From assembly GCF_017592335.1 (NCBI RefSeq), contig NZ_JACNMP010000017.1:1-64000 (forward strand): 64,000 nucleotides of DNA, written 5' to 3'. Under the pieces are notes generated by a model. It was not told where the DNA came from and made no database searches. It saw only the letters and a list, made by a program, of their open reading frames with translations. The stretch's first letter is position 1. Each line of letters opens with the position of its first letter. This document shows, piece after piece, positions 37,361 to 46,127 of this stretch. The translations under genes and the position numbers were made by a program. The stretch is from Pseudaestuariivita rosea (GTDB lineage: Bacteria > Pseudomonadota > Alphaproteobacteria > Rhodobacterales > Rhodobacteraceae).

Positions 37361-37378
37361 ATGTCACGTGGCTGTAAC
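37361..37378 (+). promoter_or_regulatory. Pho box before phoX
   Basis: ATGTCAC (37361-37367) and CTGTAAC (37372-37378) are two 7-base direct repeats separated by four bases, matching the PhoB consensus CTGTCAT-N4-CTGTCAT with few mismatches. A third weaker repeat (GTTAATG, 37383-37389) follows at the same 11-base period. It lies 68 bases before the phoX start. Confidence 0.65.
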
Positions 37379-37445
37379 ATTGGTTAATGTAACGTGTCCT
37401 GCATCGCAAGGCTTGCATGTCGCAAGACCCAGTTGGAGGATAAAG

Positions 37446-39473
37446 ATGGATCGCAAGACAATTGTGAATGACCCCGAATATGGCAACAAGGCCGAGGCAT
37501 TCGAGGCATTCGACGACATCCCGACAAACCCGAATCTGTCGAATACCATTGGTGACGTGATCAACCGCCGGTACGGTCGCCGTGACATGCTGCGGGGTGC
37601 GCTTGGTGTGACGGCTGCGACGGCGCTGTTTGGCACATCCGCCCTGATCTCGCCCAAGCAGGCAGCTGCCCAGACAGCTGCGAACAGCCGCTATAATTTT
37701 GACGAACTGACCTGGGGCAACGACATCAATCACCACATCGCCGACGGGTATAACGCTGACGTGCTGCTGCGGTGGGGTGACCCCATCACCGCCGATGCGC
37801 CCGAGTTTGATCCGCAAAACCAGACGGTTGAGGCGCAACTGAAGCAGTTTGGCTATAACAACGACTATGTCGGCTATACCGCGCTGGACGAAAATCGTGG
37901 CATCCTATGTGTGAACCACGAATACACCAACGAAGAGGTCATGTTCCCCGGTCTTGGTCGTCAGGATCGCGCCGGATTTGAAGGCATGACGAAAGAGATC
38001 GTCGACATCGAAATGGCCGCCCATGGTGGCACGGTCGTCGAAATCCAGAAGGGTAGCGACGGCAAATGGTCGGTGAACCGCAACAGCTGGTACAATCGCC
38101 GTATTTCGCCTTTTGATACCGAAATGACATTCTCGGGGCCGGCTGCAGGACATGACCGGATGAAAACCAACGCCGACCCAACCGGCCTGGCGGTGATCGG
38201 CACGATCAACAACTGCGCCGGTGGTATGACGCCCTGGGGTACGTACCTGATGGCCGAAGAAAACTTCCACGGATATTTCTGGACCGATGTCGTGGATGCC
38301 GATGGCGACCCCGATGTGTCGGCCCAGCCCGAGGCCGTATCGATGCGCCGTTATGGTGTGCCTGGTCGTTGGTACGCCTGGGGTCAGTACTATGACCGCT
38401 TCAACATCGACAAAGAACCGAATGAGCCGAACCGTTTTGGCTGGATTGTCGAGGTTGATCCGCGCGACCCGACCGCGACGCCGATCAAGCACACGGCGCT
38501 TGGCCGGTTCCGCCACGAAGGCGCGGAAACCACCGTCAGCAGCGACGGTCGCCTGGTGATCTATTCTGGCGACGACAACCGCTTTGACTATCAGTACAAG
38601 TGGGTGTCGCGGAACGTGGTGAACGAAGAAACCGCTGTCTTCGGCAGCAGCCTTCTGTCGGACGGCACGCTTTATGTGGCGCGGTTCAACGAAGACGGCA
38701 CCATCGATTGGCTGCCGCTGCGCCATGGTGAGGGCCCGCTGACCGCTGAAAACGGCTTCAAGGATCAGGGTGATGTAATGATCGACACACGCCTGGCCGC
38801 CGACCTGTTGGGCGCCACACCGATGGACCGCCCCGAGGACGCTCAGCCACGTGGCGACGGCACGGCCTATATCATGCTGACCAACAACACCCGTCGTCAG
38901 GCCGATCAGGTCAATGCTGCCAACCCGCGCGCTGAGAGCGCCTTTGGTCACATCATCGAGATCAAGGAAGAGGGCGGCAACCACGCAGCCACCCGCGGCA
39001 CCTGGGACATTCTGGTGAAATGTGGTGACCCGACCGTGGCCGAAGTGGGCGCCGAGTGGAACCCCGAGACCAGCGAAAGCGGTTGGTTCGGATCACCCGA
39101 CAACTGTGCGATCGACGCAGATGGTCGTCTGTGGATTTCGACCGACCAGGGCAGTAACTGGGGTCGCACGGGTAAGTCCGATGGCCTTTATGCCCTGGAA
39201 ACCGAAGGTGATCTGCGCGGTCATTCGAAACTGTTTTTCCGCTGCCCTGTCGGCGGTGAACTCTGTGGCCCGTACTTCACCGACGACGCCGAAACGCTGT
39301 TCCTCGCGGTTCAGCACCCGGGCACCGACGGCACAAAGGACTTCGAGGGGTTCGAGCGTGACTCGACCTTCGAAGACCCTGCGACCCGTTGGCCCGACTT
39401 CCAGGACGGCATGCCACCGCGCCCATCCGTCGTGGTCGTCACGAAACAAGGCGGCGGCAAAATCGCTGTTTAA
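37446..39473 (+). CDS. phoX: PhoX-type alkaline phosphatase (DUF839)
   Basis: 675 residues from ATG 37446 with GGAGGA upstream. A twin-arginine signal is at about residues 43-72 (RRDMLRGALGVTAATALFG), so it is exported folded by Tat. The rest is the PhoX/DUF839 beta-propeller. PhoX is a calcium- and iron-dependent phosphatase that releases phosphate from organic esters and is widespread in marine bacteria. A Pho box stands upstream, so it is probably induced when phosphate is scarce. A terminator follows 20 bases after the stop. I see no substitution in the conserved core. Confidence 0.9.
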   Translation: MDRKTIVNDPEYGNKAEAFEAFDDIPTNPNLSNTIGDVINRRYGRRDMLRGALGVTAATALFGTSALISPKQAAAQTAANSRYNFDELTWGNDINHHIADGYNADVLLRWGDPITADAPEFDPQNQTVEAQLKQFGYNNDYVGYTALDENRGILCVNHEYTNEEVMFPGLGRQDRAGFEGMTKEIVDIEMAAHGGTVVEIQKGSDGKWSVNRNSWYNRRISPFDTEMTFSGPAAGHDRMKTNADPTGLAVIGTINNCAGGMTPWGTYLMAEENFHGYFWTDVVDADGDPDVSAQPEAVSMRRYGVPGRWYAWGQYYDRFNIDKEPNEPNRFGWIVEVDPRDPTATPIKHTALGRFRHEGAETTVSSDGRLVIYSGDDNRFDYQYKWVSRNVVNEETAVFGSSLLSDGTLYVARFNEDGTIDWLPLRHGEGPLTAENGFKDQGDVMIDTRLAADLLGATPMDRPEDAQPRGDGTAYIMLTNNTRRQADQVNAANPRAESAFGHIIEIKEEGGNHAATRGTWDILVKCGDPTVAEVGAEWNPETSESGWFGSPDNCAIDADGRLWISTDQGSNWGRTGKSDGLYALETEGDLRGHSKLFFRCPVGGELCGPYFTDDAETLFLAVQHPGTDGTKDFEGFERDSTFEDPATRWPDFQDGMPPRPSVVVVTKQGGGKIAV

Positions 39474-39491
39474 TCAAACCACTATTCTTAG

Positions 39492-39523
39492 AAAGGGTCC
39501 CTTCGGGGGCCCTTTTGTTTTTT
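39492..39523 (+). terminator. Rho-independent terminator after phoX
   Basis: AAAGGGTCCC pairs with GGGGGCCCTTT around TTC, with T-rich bases (TTGTTTTTT) after. It is 18 bases downstream of the phoX stop. Confidence 0.85.
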
Positions 39524-39544
39524 AGCGACCTCTGGTCGCTTGGC

Positions 39545-39660
39545 CTGACGGCCTTGAGTATTTGGGCCAAGAAGAATGGGTGTACTGCGCCTTATATCTT
39601 CTTCTTGGCTTGGGCTCCGTCCGTTCGGGCCTGAAATCGTCCCCTGGGCGATTTCTTTTT
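39545..39660. repeat. Mosaic repeat copy B, between phoX and DUF2189
   Basis: GAGTATTTGGGCCAAGAAGAA spans 39556-39576; CCAAGAAGAA (39567-39576) and TTCTTCTTGG (39599-39608) form a 10-bp inverted repeat. Then comes GAAATCG...CGATTTC (39633-39655) with TTTTT. The reverse strand reads TTTCAGGCC then GAACGGACG then AGCCCAAGC, matching copy A at 36070-36180 across the same blocks. The last hairpin could also terminate transcription on the plus strand. Confidence 0.55.
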
Positions 39661-39767
39661 CGGTCCTCACACTCTCGCCGAAGGCAATGCAGCTGTAGGC
39701 TGCGGAAAAAACTGTGGCGCGTGGCGTTTGGGTGAATATGATAATGTAAATAAGTAGGGAGGCAGCC

Positions 39768-40535
39768 ATGACAGACACTCCGGCCTTGGGCGTGCCCGAC
39801 CTTGGGCGCGTCAATATGCAGACGCTGCGCGATGCCTTGGCCCATGGGTGGCGTGATTTCAAAACGGCGCCGCTGTTCGGGCTTTTCTTTGCCAGTGTTT
39901 ATATTCTGGGCGGTCTGTTGATGTTCTGGGTCACGCAGATCACCGGTCAGACCTATTGGCTCATTTTCGCGGCCATCGGATTTCCGCTGATCGGACCTTT
40001 CGCAGCCGTGGGGCTTTATGAAGTCAGTCGCAGGCTTGAAGCGGGCCTGCCACTGCAATGGGCCAGCATTCTGGGCGTCGTCATGTATCAGCGCAACCGG
40101 CAACTGCCCTGGCTTTGTGCGATCATCATTATCATTTTTCTGTTCTGGTTTTTCATTGCCCATATGATCTTTGCCCTGTTTCTGGGCCTGTCGACGATGA
40201 CGAATGTCTCGACTTCGTACGAGATTTACCTGACCCCGAACGGCCTGATGATGCTGGCCTTTGGAACGGCGGTCGGTGGCGCCTTTGCGCTGTTGATTTA
40301 TGCCATCACCGTTGTCGCCCTGCCGCTTTTGCTGGACCGAGAGATCGATTTCGTCACTGCCATGATCACCAGCTTCAATGTCGTGATGGAAAATCCTGTG
40401 CCGATGCTGCTTTGGGCGCTGATCATTGCGTTGATGACCTTTGCTGCGATGATCCCGGCGTTTCTGGGGCTGTTCGTTATCCTGCCGCTGCTTGGACATG
40501 CGACGTGGCATCTGTATCGGTCGCTGGTGATCTGA
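39768..40535 (+). CDS. DUF2189 membrane protein
   Basis: 255 residues with about six hydrophobic segments, starting TLRDALAHGWRDFKTAPLFGL, the DUF2189 start. The family has no assigned function; it is an integral inner-membrane protein in alphaproteobacteria. The ATG follows GGGAGG. Single gene, with repeats on its left and a lysozyme-like gene 159 bases to its right. Confidence 0.85.
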   Translation: MTDTPALGVPDLGRVNMQTLRDALAHGWRDFKTAPLFGLFFASVYILGGLLMFWVTQITGQTYWLIFAAIGFPLIGPFAAVGLYEVSRRLEAGLPLQWASILGVVMYQRNRQLPWLCAIIIIIFLFWFFIAHMIFALFLGLSTMTNVSTSYEIYLTPNGLMMLAFGTAVGGAFALLIYAITVVALPLLLDREIDFVTAMITSFNVVMENPVPMLLWALIIALMTFAAMIPAFLGLFVILPLLGHATWHLYRSLVI

Positions 40536-40556
40536 CAGCCTTCGGCGAAAAATCAC

Positions 40557-40640
40557 CGGATTGCTGGTCTTCGCCGATGAAATCTCGGCGGATTAGCTGA
40601 TGCATGCCGGATTGCTGGCCTGGCCCAAAGGTTGCTGGTT
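40557..40640 (+). repeat. Short direct repeats before the lysozyme gene
   Basis: CCGGATTGCTGGTCT (40557-40571) recurs as CCGGATTGCTGGCCT (40607-40621), and TTGCTGGTTCT appears again near 40632. The period is 50 bases between the first two. They may be operator-like sites or an old duplication. Confidence 0.4.
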
Positions 40641-40694
40641 CTTTTAGCCAGCCCTTGCGACGCTTCTTTCATCTGATTGAAAGAGGTTGCCGTC

Positions 40695-41258
40695 ATGCAG
40701 ATCACATCCCGAACCGCTCTGGAAATTGCCTGGCATGAAGCCCTGGTGCGCCAGGCCTATCGCGACAGCGTCGGTGTCTGGACCTGGAGCATCGGGCTGA
40801 CCAATGCTTCGGGGCATCAGGTCTATCCCCGTTATCTCGACAACCCGCAACCCATTCGCCGTTGTCTTGAGGTCTGGCTTTGGGCGCTGGAACGCTATGC
40901 GGTTCGCGTGCGCGGTGCCTTTGACGGGTTCGACCTGACCGAGGCGCAATTCGCCGCAGCCCTGTCCTTTGATTTCAACACTGGCGGGATAACCCGTGCG
41001 ACCTGGGTGCGGCTGTGGAAAGACGGGGATGTCGACGGGGCGCGCCGCGCTTTCCTCAATTGGCGCCGCCCGCCCGAGATCATTCCAAGGCGCGAGAAAG
41101 AACGCGATCTGTTCTTCGACGGCACCTGGTCAAATGATGGGTTTGTATCCGAAATCACCCGGCTGACTGCTGACTATCGCCCGATTTTTTCCAGTGCGGT
41201 GCGGCAGGATATACGCGATGATATTGAACGTCTTCTGGGCAATCGGGCCGCGGCATAA
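40695..41258 (+). CDS. Phage-type lysozyme (GH24-like)
   Basis: 187 residues from ATG 40695, with GAAAGAGG upstream; a TTG at 40677 is in frame but lies within that site. The N-terminus has WHEALVRQAYRDSVGVWTWSIG, which fits the E-x8-D-x5-T catalytic triad of the T4-lysozyme family (Glu, Asp in YRDS, Thr in VWTWS). No signal peptide. Such genes come from prophages or GTA-like elements, but no other phage gene is adjacent. It converges with the MFS gene with no gap. Confidence 0.75.
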   Translation: MQITSRTALEIAWHEALVRQAYRDSVGVWTWSIGLTNASGHQVYPRYLDNPQPIRRCLEVWLWALERYAVRVRGAFDGFDLTEAQFAAALSFDFNTGGITRATWVRLWKDGDVDGARRAFLNWRRPPEIIPRREKERDLFFDGTWSNDGFVSEITRLTADYRPIFSSAVRQDIRDDIERLLGNRAAA

Positions 41259-42743
41259 TCACTGCGGTGCGATGCCCTGATCAGCGGTCACAGGCCGCGG
41301 AATGCCAAAGAACGCGATCAGGGCCGAGATCAGGCAAAGCCCGGTGCAGATCCACGCGATGCGGGCGAAAGCGGCGTTCATGGCGATGATGTGGCCTGCC
41401 GTATCGGATGCGGCGCCAAAACTGTCCAGTCCGCCTGCCATGGCATAGGTCGACGCCGCCAGACTGCCCATAGCCGCCACCGCCAACAGCCCCGCAATGC
41501 GCGAGATGGCGTTGTTCACACCCGAGGCCGCGCCTGAATTCTGATCATCCACAGCGCCCATTACAGCGGCCGACAGGGGGGCCACGACAAAGGCCATGCC
41601 AAAGCCAGTCAGCATCATCGCAGGAAAGACGCGGAACCAGACATCCTGATCTGCCATGGTGGCAGCCAGTAACCCATACCCCAGCCCTACGATCAGTGAT
41701 CCAAAGGCAATCATCCGTCCCGCACCGAACCGGTCGGCCAGACGCCCCGATACAGCAGAAAGGGTCGAGATAAAGACTGACAGTGGCGCAAAGATCGCGC
41801 TGGTCACAATTTCTGTCACCCCCCAGCCCGCGATCAGCGTCATTGGCAGAAAGAACAGCATCGCCGACAGGGCGAAGTAAAGCGACAGCGTTGCTATGTT
41901 TGCGGCTGCGAACCCCGGCAGGCGGAACAGTCCAAGGGGCATCATGGGGTGTGGCGATTTCAGTTCGACCAGAATGAAACCCACCAGGCAGGCCGCCCCG
42001 GCGGCGCCGTAGATCATCGTCGGGCCGTTTGTTGCGGTCAGGGCATAGGCCACCAACCCAAGTCCCGCCGTGGCCAGCAGGGCGCCTGACAAGTCGATAC
42101 CACGCGGGCCCGCCACCGGGTCCGATTGCACGTGCCGCCATAACAACCAGAGTGCCAGTGCGCCGAAGGGCAGGTTGACGGCGAAGATCCAGCGCCACAT
42201 CTCATCCCCGCCCAGGGTCAGGGCAACGCCGCCGATGATTGGGCCAAGCGCCGTGGTCAGCGCCGATGCTGCAGCCCATATGCCGATGGCCCGGCCGCGT
42301 TCCTCTTTCGGGTAGGTGCGCGATATCAGCGCCAGCGACCCCGGTATCATGAATGCGGCACCGATGCCTTTCAGGCAGCGGGCGATGATCAGGGTTTCAG
42401 ACGTGGGGGCGACCGCACAGGCCAGGGACGCCAGGACGAAAAAGCAGATGCCGATGGAAAAGATGCGCACAAGGCCAAACCGATCGCCAAGCGCGCCCCC
42501 CACCAGGATCAGCGCCGACAGCGTCAGCATATAGGCGTTCGAAAACCACTGCGCCTGTTCCAGGGTGGCGCCCAGACTTGCGCGCATGGCAGGCAGGGCG
42601 ATGGCCACGACCGATCCGTCGATGAAGCCCATGGAAGATGCCAGAATGGCCGCGATCAGGATAAAACGCCGCGCGCGTGCCTGACACAGGTCGGAATAGA
42701 AAGCAGGCGCCGAAGGTATGTTCGGCGCCTGCTGGATCGTCAT
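41259..42743 (-). CDS. MFS transporter, DHA2 (14-TM drug:H+ antiporter) type
   Basis: 494 residues with about 14 hydrophobic segments. The loop GDRFGLVRIFSIG is motif A of the family, and the start MGFIDGSVVAIALPAM is motif D1 of EmrB/QacA proteins. Export of toxic compounds driven by protons is likely, but no EmrA partner is present. It starts 12 bases after the bactofilin stop on the same strand, with AGGA upstream, so it may be cotranscribed with the cell-shape genes. Confidence 0.88.
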   Translation of the reverse strand: MTIQQAPNIPSAPAFYSDLCQARARRFILIAAILASSMGFIDGSVVAIALPAMRASLGATLEQAQWFSNAYMLTLSALILVGGALGDRFGLVRIFSIGICFFVLASLACAVAPTSETLIIARCLKGIGAAFMIPGSLALISRTYPKEERGRAIGIWAAASALTTALGPIIGGVALTLGGDEMWRWIFAVNLPFGALALWLLWRHVQSDPVAGPRGIDLSGALLATAGLGLVAYALTATNGPTMIYGAAGAACLVGFILVELKSPHPMMPLGLFRLPGFAAANIATLSLYFALSAMLFFLPMTLIAGWGVTEIVTSAIFAPLSVFISTLSAVSGRLADRFGAGRMIAFGSLIVGLGYGLLAATMADQDVWFRVFPAMMLTGFGMAFVVAPLSAAVMGAVDDQNSGAASGVNNAISRIAGLLAVAAMGSLAASTYAMAGGLDSFGAASDTAGHIIAMNAAFARIAWICTGLCLISALIAFFGIPRPVTADQGIAPQ

Positions 42744-42755
42744 ATTCCTGGCAAC

Positions 42756-43271
42756 CTAGGCTTTTTTCTCGGCCGGTGCTGCTGTTGCTGTTGCAGGCTT
42801 GGGCGCGCCGGGCTTGGCACCGGACAGCGGTTCGTCCTGACGCTGAACCGAGCCTTCAAAGTGGGCACCGTTTTCGATCGCGATCGTCTTGTGGATGATG
42901 TCGCCTTCGACACGGGCGGTCGACGTCAGGCGCACCTTCAGACCACGGACGCGGCCCAGGACCTTGCCATGAACCACGACATCGTCTGCAATGCATTCGC
43001 CCTTGATCACGGCAGTTTCGCCGACAGTCAGCAGGTGGGCGCGAATATCGCCTTCGACGTTGCCTTCGACCTGAATGTCGCCGGGTGTCTTGATGTTACC
43101 TTTGACATGCAAATCAGCCGAAATCAGCGATGCAGGTGCTTTTGGTTTTGGGGTCGAAGTCGGTTTTGGATCTGTTGAAGATGACACTGGTGATGTTACC
43201 TTATTCTCAGTGGGCTTCGGGGCCTCGGTTGGTTTTGGTGTTGGTTCGTTGATTTTGCTCTTAGAAAACAT
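42756..43271 (-). CDS. Bactofilin
   Basis: 171 residues. A proline- and threonine-rich N-terminal tail is followed by the bactofilin beta-helix core (LISADLHVKGNIKTPGDIQVEGNVEGDIRA) and an alanine-rich tail. Bactofilins polymerise without nucleotide into scaffolds at the membrane and organise wall enzymes. The start overlaps the end of the M23 gene by 11 bases, so they are coupled, as in other bacteria where a bactofilin positions an M23 endopeptidase. Confidence 0.93.
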   Translation of the reverse strand: MFSKSKINEPTPKPTEAPKPTENKVTSPVSSSTDPKPTSTPKPKAPASLISADLHVKGNIKTPGDIQVEGNVEGDIRAHLLTVGETAVIKGECIADDVVVHGKVLGRVRGLKVRLTSTARVEGDIIHKTIAIENGAHFEGSVQRQDEPLSGAKPGAPKPATATAAPAEKKA

Positions 43272-44598
43272 CTCTTGCAGCCTTGATATAGGTCATTGGG
43301 TTGACGGGATTCCCTCCGACGCGCACTTCGTAGTGCAGGTGTACACCCGTTACACGTCCAGACGCTCCCATATCACCGATCTGGTCCCCACGCGAGACCC
43401 TTTCGCCAACTTTCACGCGAATGGCGGATAAATGAGCATAGCGCGTCTCAATTCCGAATTCATGTTTGATCTTGACCAGACGGCCATAGCCCGATTGCCA
43501 GCCCGCGTGGGTCACAACGCCATCGGCGGTCGCATAAAGCGGGGTGCCTGAAGGTGCTGCAAAGTCAACGCCATTGTGCATCCGGCGACCACCGGTCTTG
43601 GGATCACGGCGAAAGCCAAAGGGGCTGGTGAAGCGGAAGGATGATTTTACCGGTTCGGCAAAGGGCGCCTTTTCAGCGGCCAGACGATAGAGGTTCAGCC
43701 GGTCCATCTGGTTAAGGATTTCATTGGCGCGGATGCGGTTCTGGCTTTGCTGTTCGCCCTTGGTCGAAAACGACAGGGGGGTCAGCGGGCCACCTTGACC
43801 GGAATAGGCGCGCTTGACCTGACGCAGTATTGAATCGGTATCCATACCCGCGGCCGAAAACATCTTTTCCAGCGGTTCGACAGAAACGGTCATGGCTTCT
43901 TCCAATTGACGGAAGATGGCGTCATTTTCGTCTTCCATGATCTGGATCTGAAGGGCCAGGTCATCAGCCGTTTCAATGGCGTCCGCAGCATCGGCGATAA
44001 CGGTGTCGCGTTCCTTGGCTGTCTGTTCCAGTGCATCACTCAGGAAATTGACAGCACCTGCCATATCGTTTGTGCGCACAGGTCCATTTGGCCCAATCTC
44101 TGCGTCCTGCAGTTTCGCGGTCAGAACATTGGCATCATAGCGGGCCTCGTCGCGTTCCTGCATCGCGCGGCGCAGGGTGGCGTGGACGGCCTCCATCCCG
44201 GTTTCAAGTTCTTTGCGCTGATCTTCCAACTGCAGCAGTTGGGTTTGCATCTGCGACACCTGCTCAAGGGCTGCATTAAAGCGTTGCTGCGCGGCAAGCG
44301 CTTCGGCCGTGCGGGCATCGCGTTCTTCGGCAAGTGCATTCAGGCGGGCCTGATACATTGTCTGGTCGCGCTTGGCCTGTTCACGAAAATTACCTGCGCC
44401 GATGTTGTCCATCAGCAGGATCGCCGTTGCGATGATCGACCAGGCGATCAAGGCCGATCCGCCAACCCAAAACAGCAGCTGAGAGGTTGGCTTGAGCAAG
44501 ATAAATCTGGTGTCGGTATCTGAACGTAGAAAAAGACGACGCTCAGGGAACACACGCTCAAGCGCGTGGTTTATTCTGTTGATTAGCGGTGGCTTCAC
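43261..44598 (-). CDS. M23 metallopeptidase
   Basis: 445 residues. A membrane anchor lies at about residues 38-60, a long coiled coil follows (residues 70-250, rich in Q, E, A), and the C-terminal LytM-type domain has the zinc motifs HNGVDFAAPSGTPLYA (H-x3-D) and HLHYEV. It cleaves peptide cross-links of peptidoglycan in the periplasm. It overlaps the bactofilin gene and fits the known partnership of bactofilins with M23 enzymes in shape control. Confidence 0.9.
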   Translation of the reverse strand: MKPPLINRINHALERVFPERRLFLRSDTDTRFILLKPTSQLLFWVGGSALIAWSIIATAILLMDNIGAGNFREQAKRDQTMYQARLNALAEERDARTAEALAAQQRFNAALEQVSQMQTQLLQLEDQRKELETGMEAVHATLRRAMQERDEARYDANVLTAKLQDAEIGPNGPVRTNDMAGAVNFLSDALEQTAKERDTVIADAADAIETADDLALQIQIMEDENDAIFRQLEEAMTVSVEPLEKMFSAAGMDTDSILRQVKRAYSGQGGPLTPLSFSTKGEQQSQNRIRANEILNQMDRLNLYRLAAEKAPFAEPVKSSFRFTSPFGFRRDPKTGGRRMHNGVDFAAPSGTPLYATADGVVTHAGWQSGYGRLVKIKHEFGIETRYAHLSAIRVKVGERVSRGDQIGDMGASGRVTGVHLHYEVRVGGNPVNPMTYIKAARDVF

Positions 44599-44753
44599 TT
44601 CAACTGCCCTGTTCTGTTACCCGGGTTCTTTTATCGCGTTCCCCCAAACGCGGTCCTGAATTCAATTAGCTTTCCTGCGCGATAACCGCAAGATTTTTGG
44701 AAAACTATCGGCAAGTTTAGTGACATTATTGCGTTATGGTGGCGTAAAATTGC

Positions 44754-45578
44754 TTATTTCCGCAACGGAACCTCGTCAGACAGGGGCCAATAGAAATCAG
44801 GTGGCAGGCCCGCTTCGGCGCGTTTTTCTTCGTTAAAAGGCGGCTTGAGGGGCCCGTGAAAATAACGGCGCACAAGATCGTGAAAGATCTCTTTCGGATC
44901 CTTGTCATGTCGCCCACACAGAAAGTGAAACCATTTCGACCCATAGGCCACATGGTGCACCTCTTCGCTATAGATGACCTCAAGTGCCGCTACAGCCTGA
45001 TCGTCCTTGGCTTTGCGGAAGATGTCGATCATGCCGGGGGTCACATCCAGGCCGCGCGCTTCAAGCACCATGGGCACGACAGCCAGCCGCCCCATGAAAT
45101 CCTGTGCCGTGTCTTCGGCGGCGCGCCACATGCCGGCATGGGCGGGCAGGGCGCCATAGTGGCTGCCAAGCCGCGCCAGACAGTCCGAGACCAGACCGAA
45201 GTGTTTGGATTCCTCATCTGCCGCCTTCACCCAATCGTCGAAAAACCCAATAGGCATCGGCACATCGGAAAACCGCGCGATGATGTCCCAGTGCAGATCA
45301 ACTGCGTTCAGCTCGATATGAGCGACCGCATGCAGAATGGCTGCGCGGCCCTCGGGCGTGCCGGGGCGGCGGCGGGGGACATCACGGGGCGACAACAGTT
45401 CCGGTTTGTCAGGTCGCGCCGGGCGCAACGGCGGATCAGCCCGACCGATATCGGGGCGGGCATCATCCTGACGCGCTGCAAACCAATCCGCCGCATAGCG
45501 CCGCGACAGTTGCGTCTTGGCCACCGCATCGGCGGTCTGCAACACGTCGCAGGCCATTTCTGCAAGCGGCTTGATCAC
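44754..45578 (-). CDS. DUF455 ferritin-like protein
   Basis: 274 residues. The conserved diiron-type residues are in HAVAHIELNAVDLHWDI, KAADEESKHFGLVSDCL and IYSEEVHHVAYG, the pattern of COG2833. The ferritin-like fold binds two metal ions, but the reaction is unknown. Its start overlaps the bcp stop by 4 bases, so it is coupled with the peroxiredoxin. A role in oxidative stress is inferred from that neighbour only. Confidence 0.85.
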   Translation of the reverse strand: MIKPLAEMACDVLQTADAVAKTQLSRRYAADWFAARQDDARPDIGRADPPLRPARPDKPELLSPRDVPRRRPGTPEGRAAILHAVAHIELNAVDLHWDIIARFSDVPMPIGFFDDWVKAADEESKHFGLVSDCLARLGSHYGALPAHAGMWRAAEDTAQDFMGRLAVVPMVLEARGLDVTPGMIDIFRKAKDDQAVAALEVIYSEEVHHVAYGSKWFHFLCGRHDKDPKEIFHDLVRRYFHGPLKPPFNEEKRAEAGLPPDFYWPLSDEVPLRK

Positions 45579-46036
45579 AGCGCTTTCACAGCTTCAAGCA
45601 CCGCTTCGGCATGACCGGGCACCTTCACCTTGCGCCAGACCTGCGCAATCTTGCCATCGCCATCAATCAGGAACGTCGCGCGTTCGATGCCCATGTATTT
45701 CTTGCCGTACATCTGCTTTTCGACCCACACGCCATAGCGTTCGCAGACATCGCTTTCCTCATCCGACAGCAGTGTCACCTTCAGCTCATGCTTATCACGG
45801 AACTTGTCGTGTTTCTTGACGCTGTCTTTTGACACACCCAGAATGGTTGCGCCTGCGTCTTCGAAGGCCGCAATATGGTCGGTAAAGGCAATCGCCTCTT
45901 TCGTGCAGCCCGACGTATCGTCTTTGGGATAAAAATACAGGACAATCTTCTTGCCCTTCAGATCAGACAGGCTGACCTGGCCCTCGCCGTCCCGTGGAAG
46001 TGTGAAATCGGGTGCCTTTTCTCCGATATCTGCCAT
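45575..46036 (-). CDS. bcp: Thiol peroxidase Bcp (peroxiredoxin Q)
   Basis: 153 residues. C44 in YPKDDTSGCTKEA is the peroxidatic cysteine. The usual second cysteine five residues on is replaced by isoleucine, but C97 in DVCERYGVW may act in its place, or the enzyme is one-cysteine. It reduces hydrogen peroxide and alkyl peroxides with thioredoxin. First gene of the bcp-DUF455 pair, divergent from the AsmA-like gene with a 91-base gap. Confidence 0.92.
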   Translation of the reverse strand: MADIGEKAPDFTLPRDGEGQVSLSDLKGKKIVLYFYPKDDTSGCTKEAIAFTDHIAAFEDAGATILGVSKDSVKKHDKFRDKHELKVTLLSDEESDVCERYGVWVEKQMYGKKYMGIERATFLIDGDGKIAQVWRKVKVPGHAEAVLEAVKAL

Positions 46037-46127
46037 TTTTTCGCCTTCCTTGATGCAAACAGTTGTGACTTCCGTTCTAGTGCCGGTAAGATGGACTTAA
46101 AGGGATGAAACAGCAACATGCCGCAGA

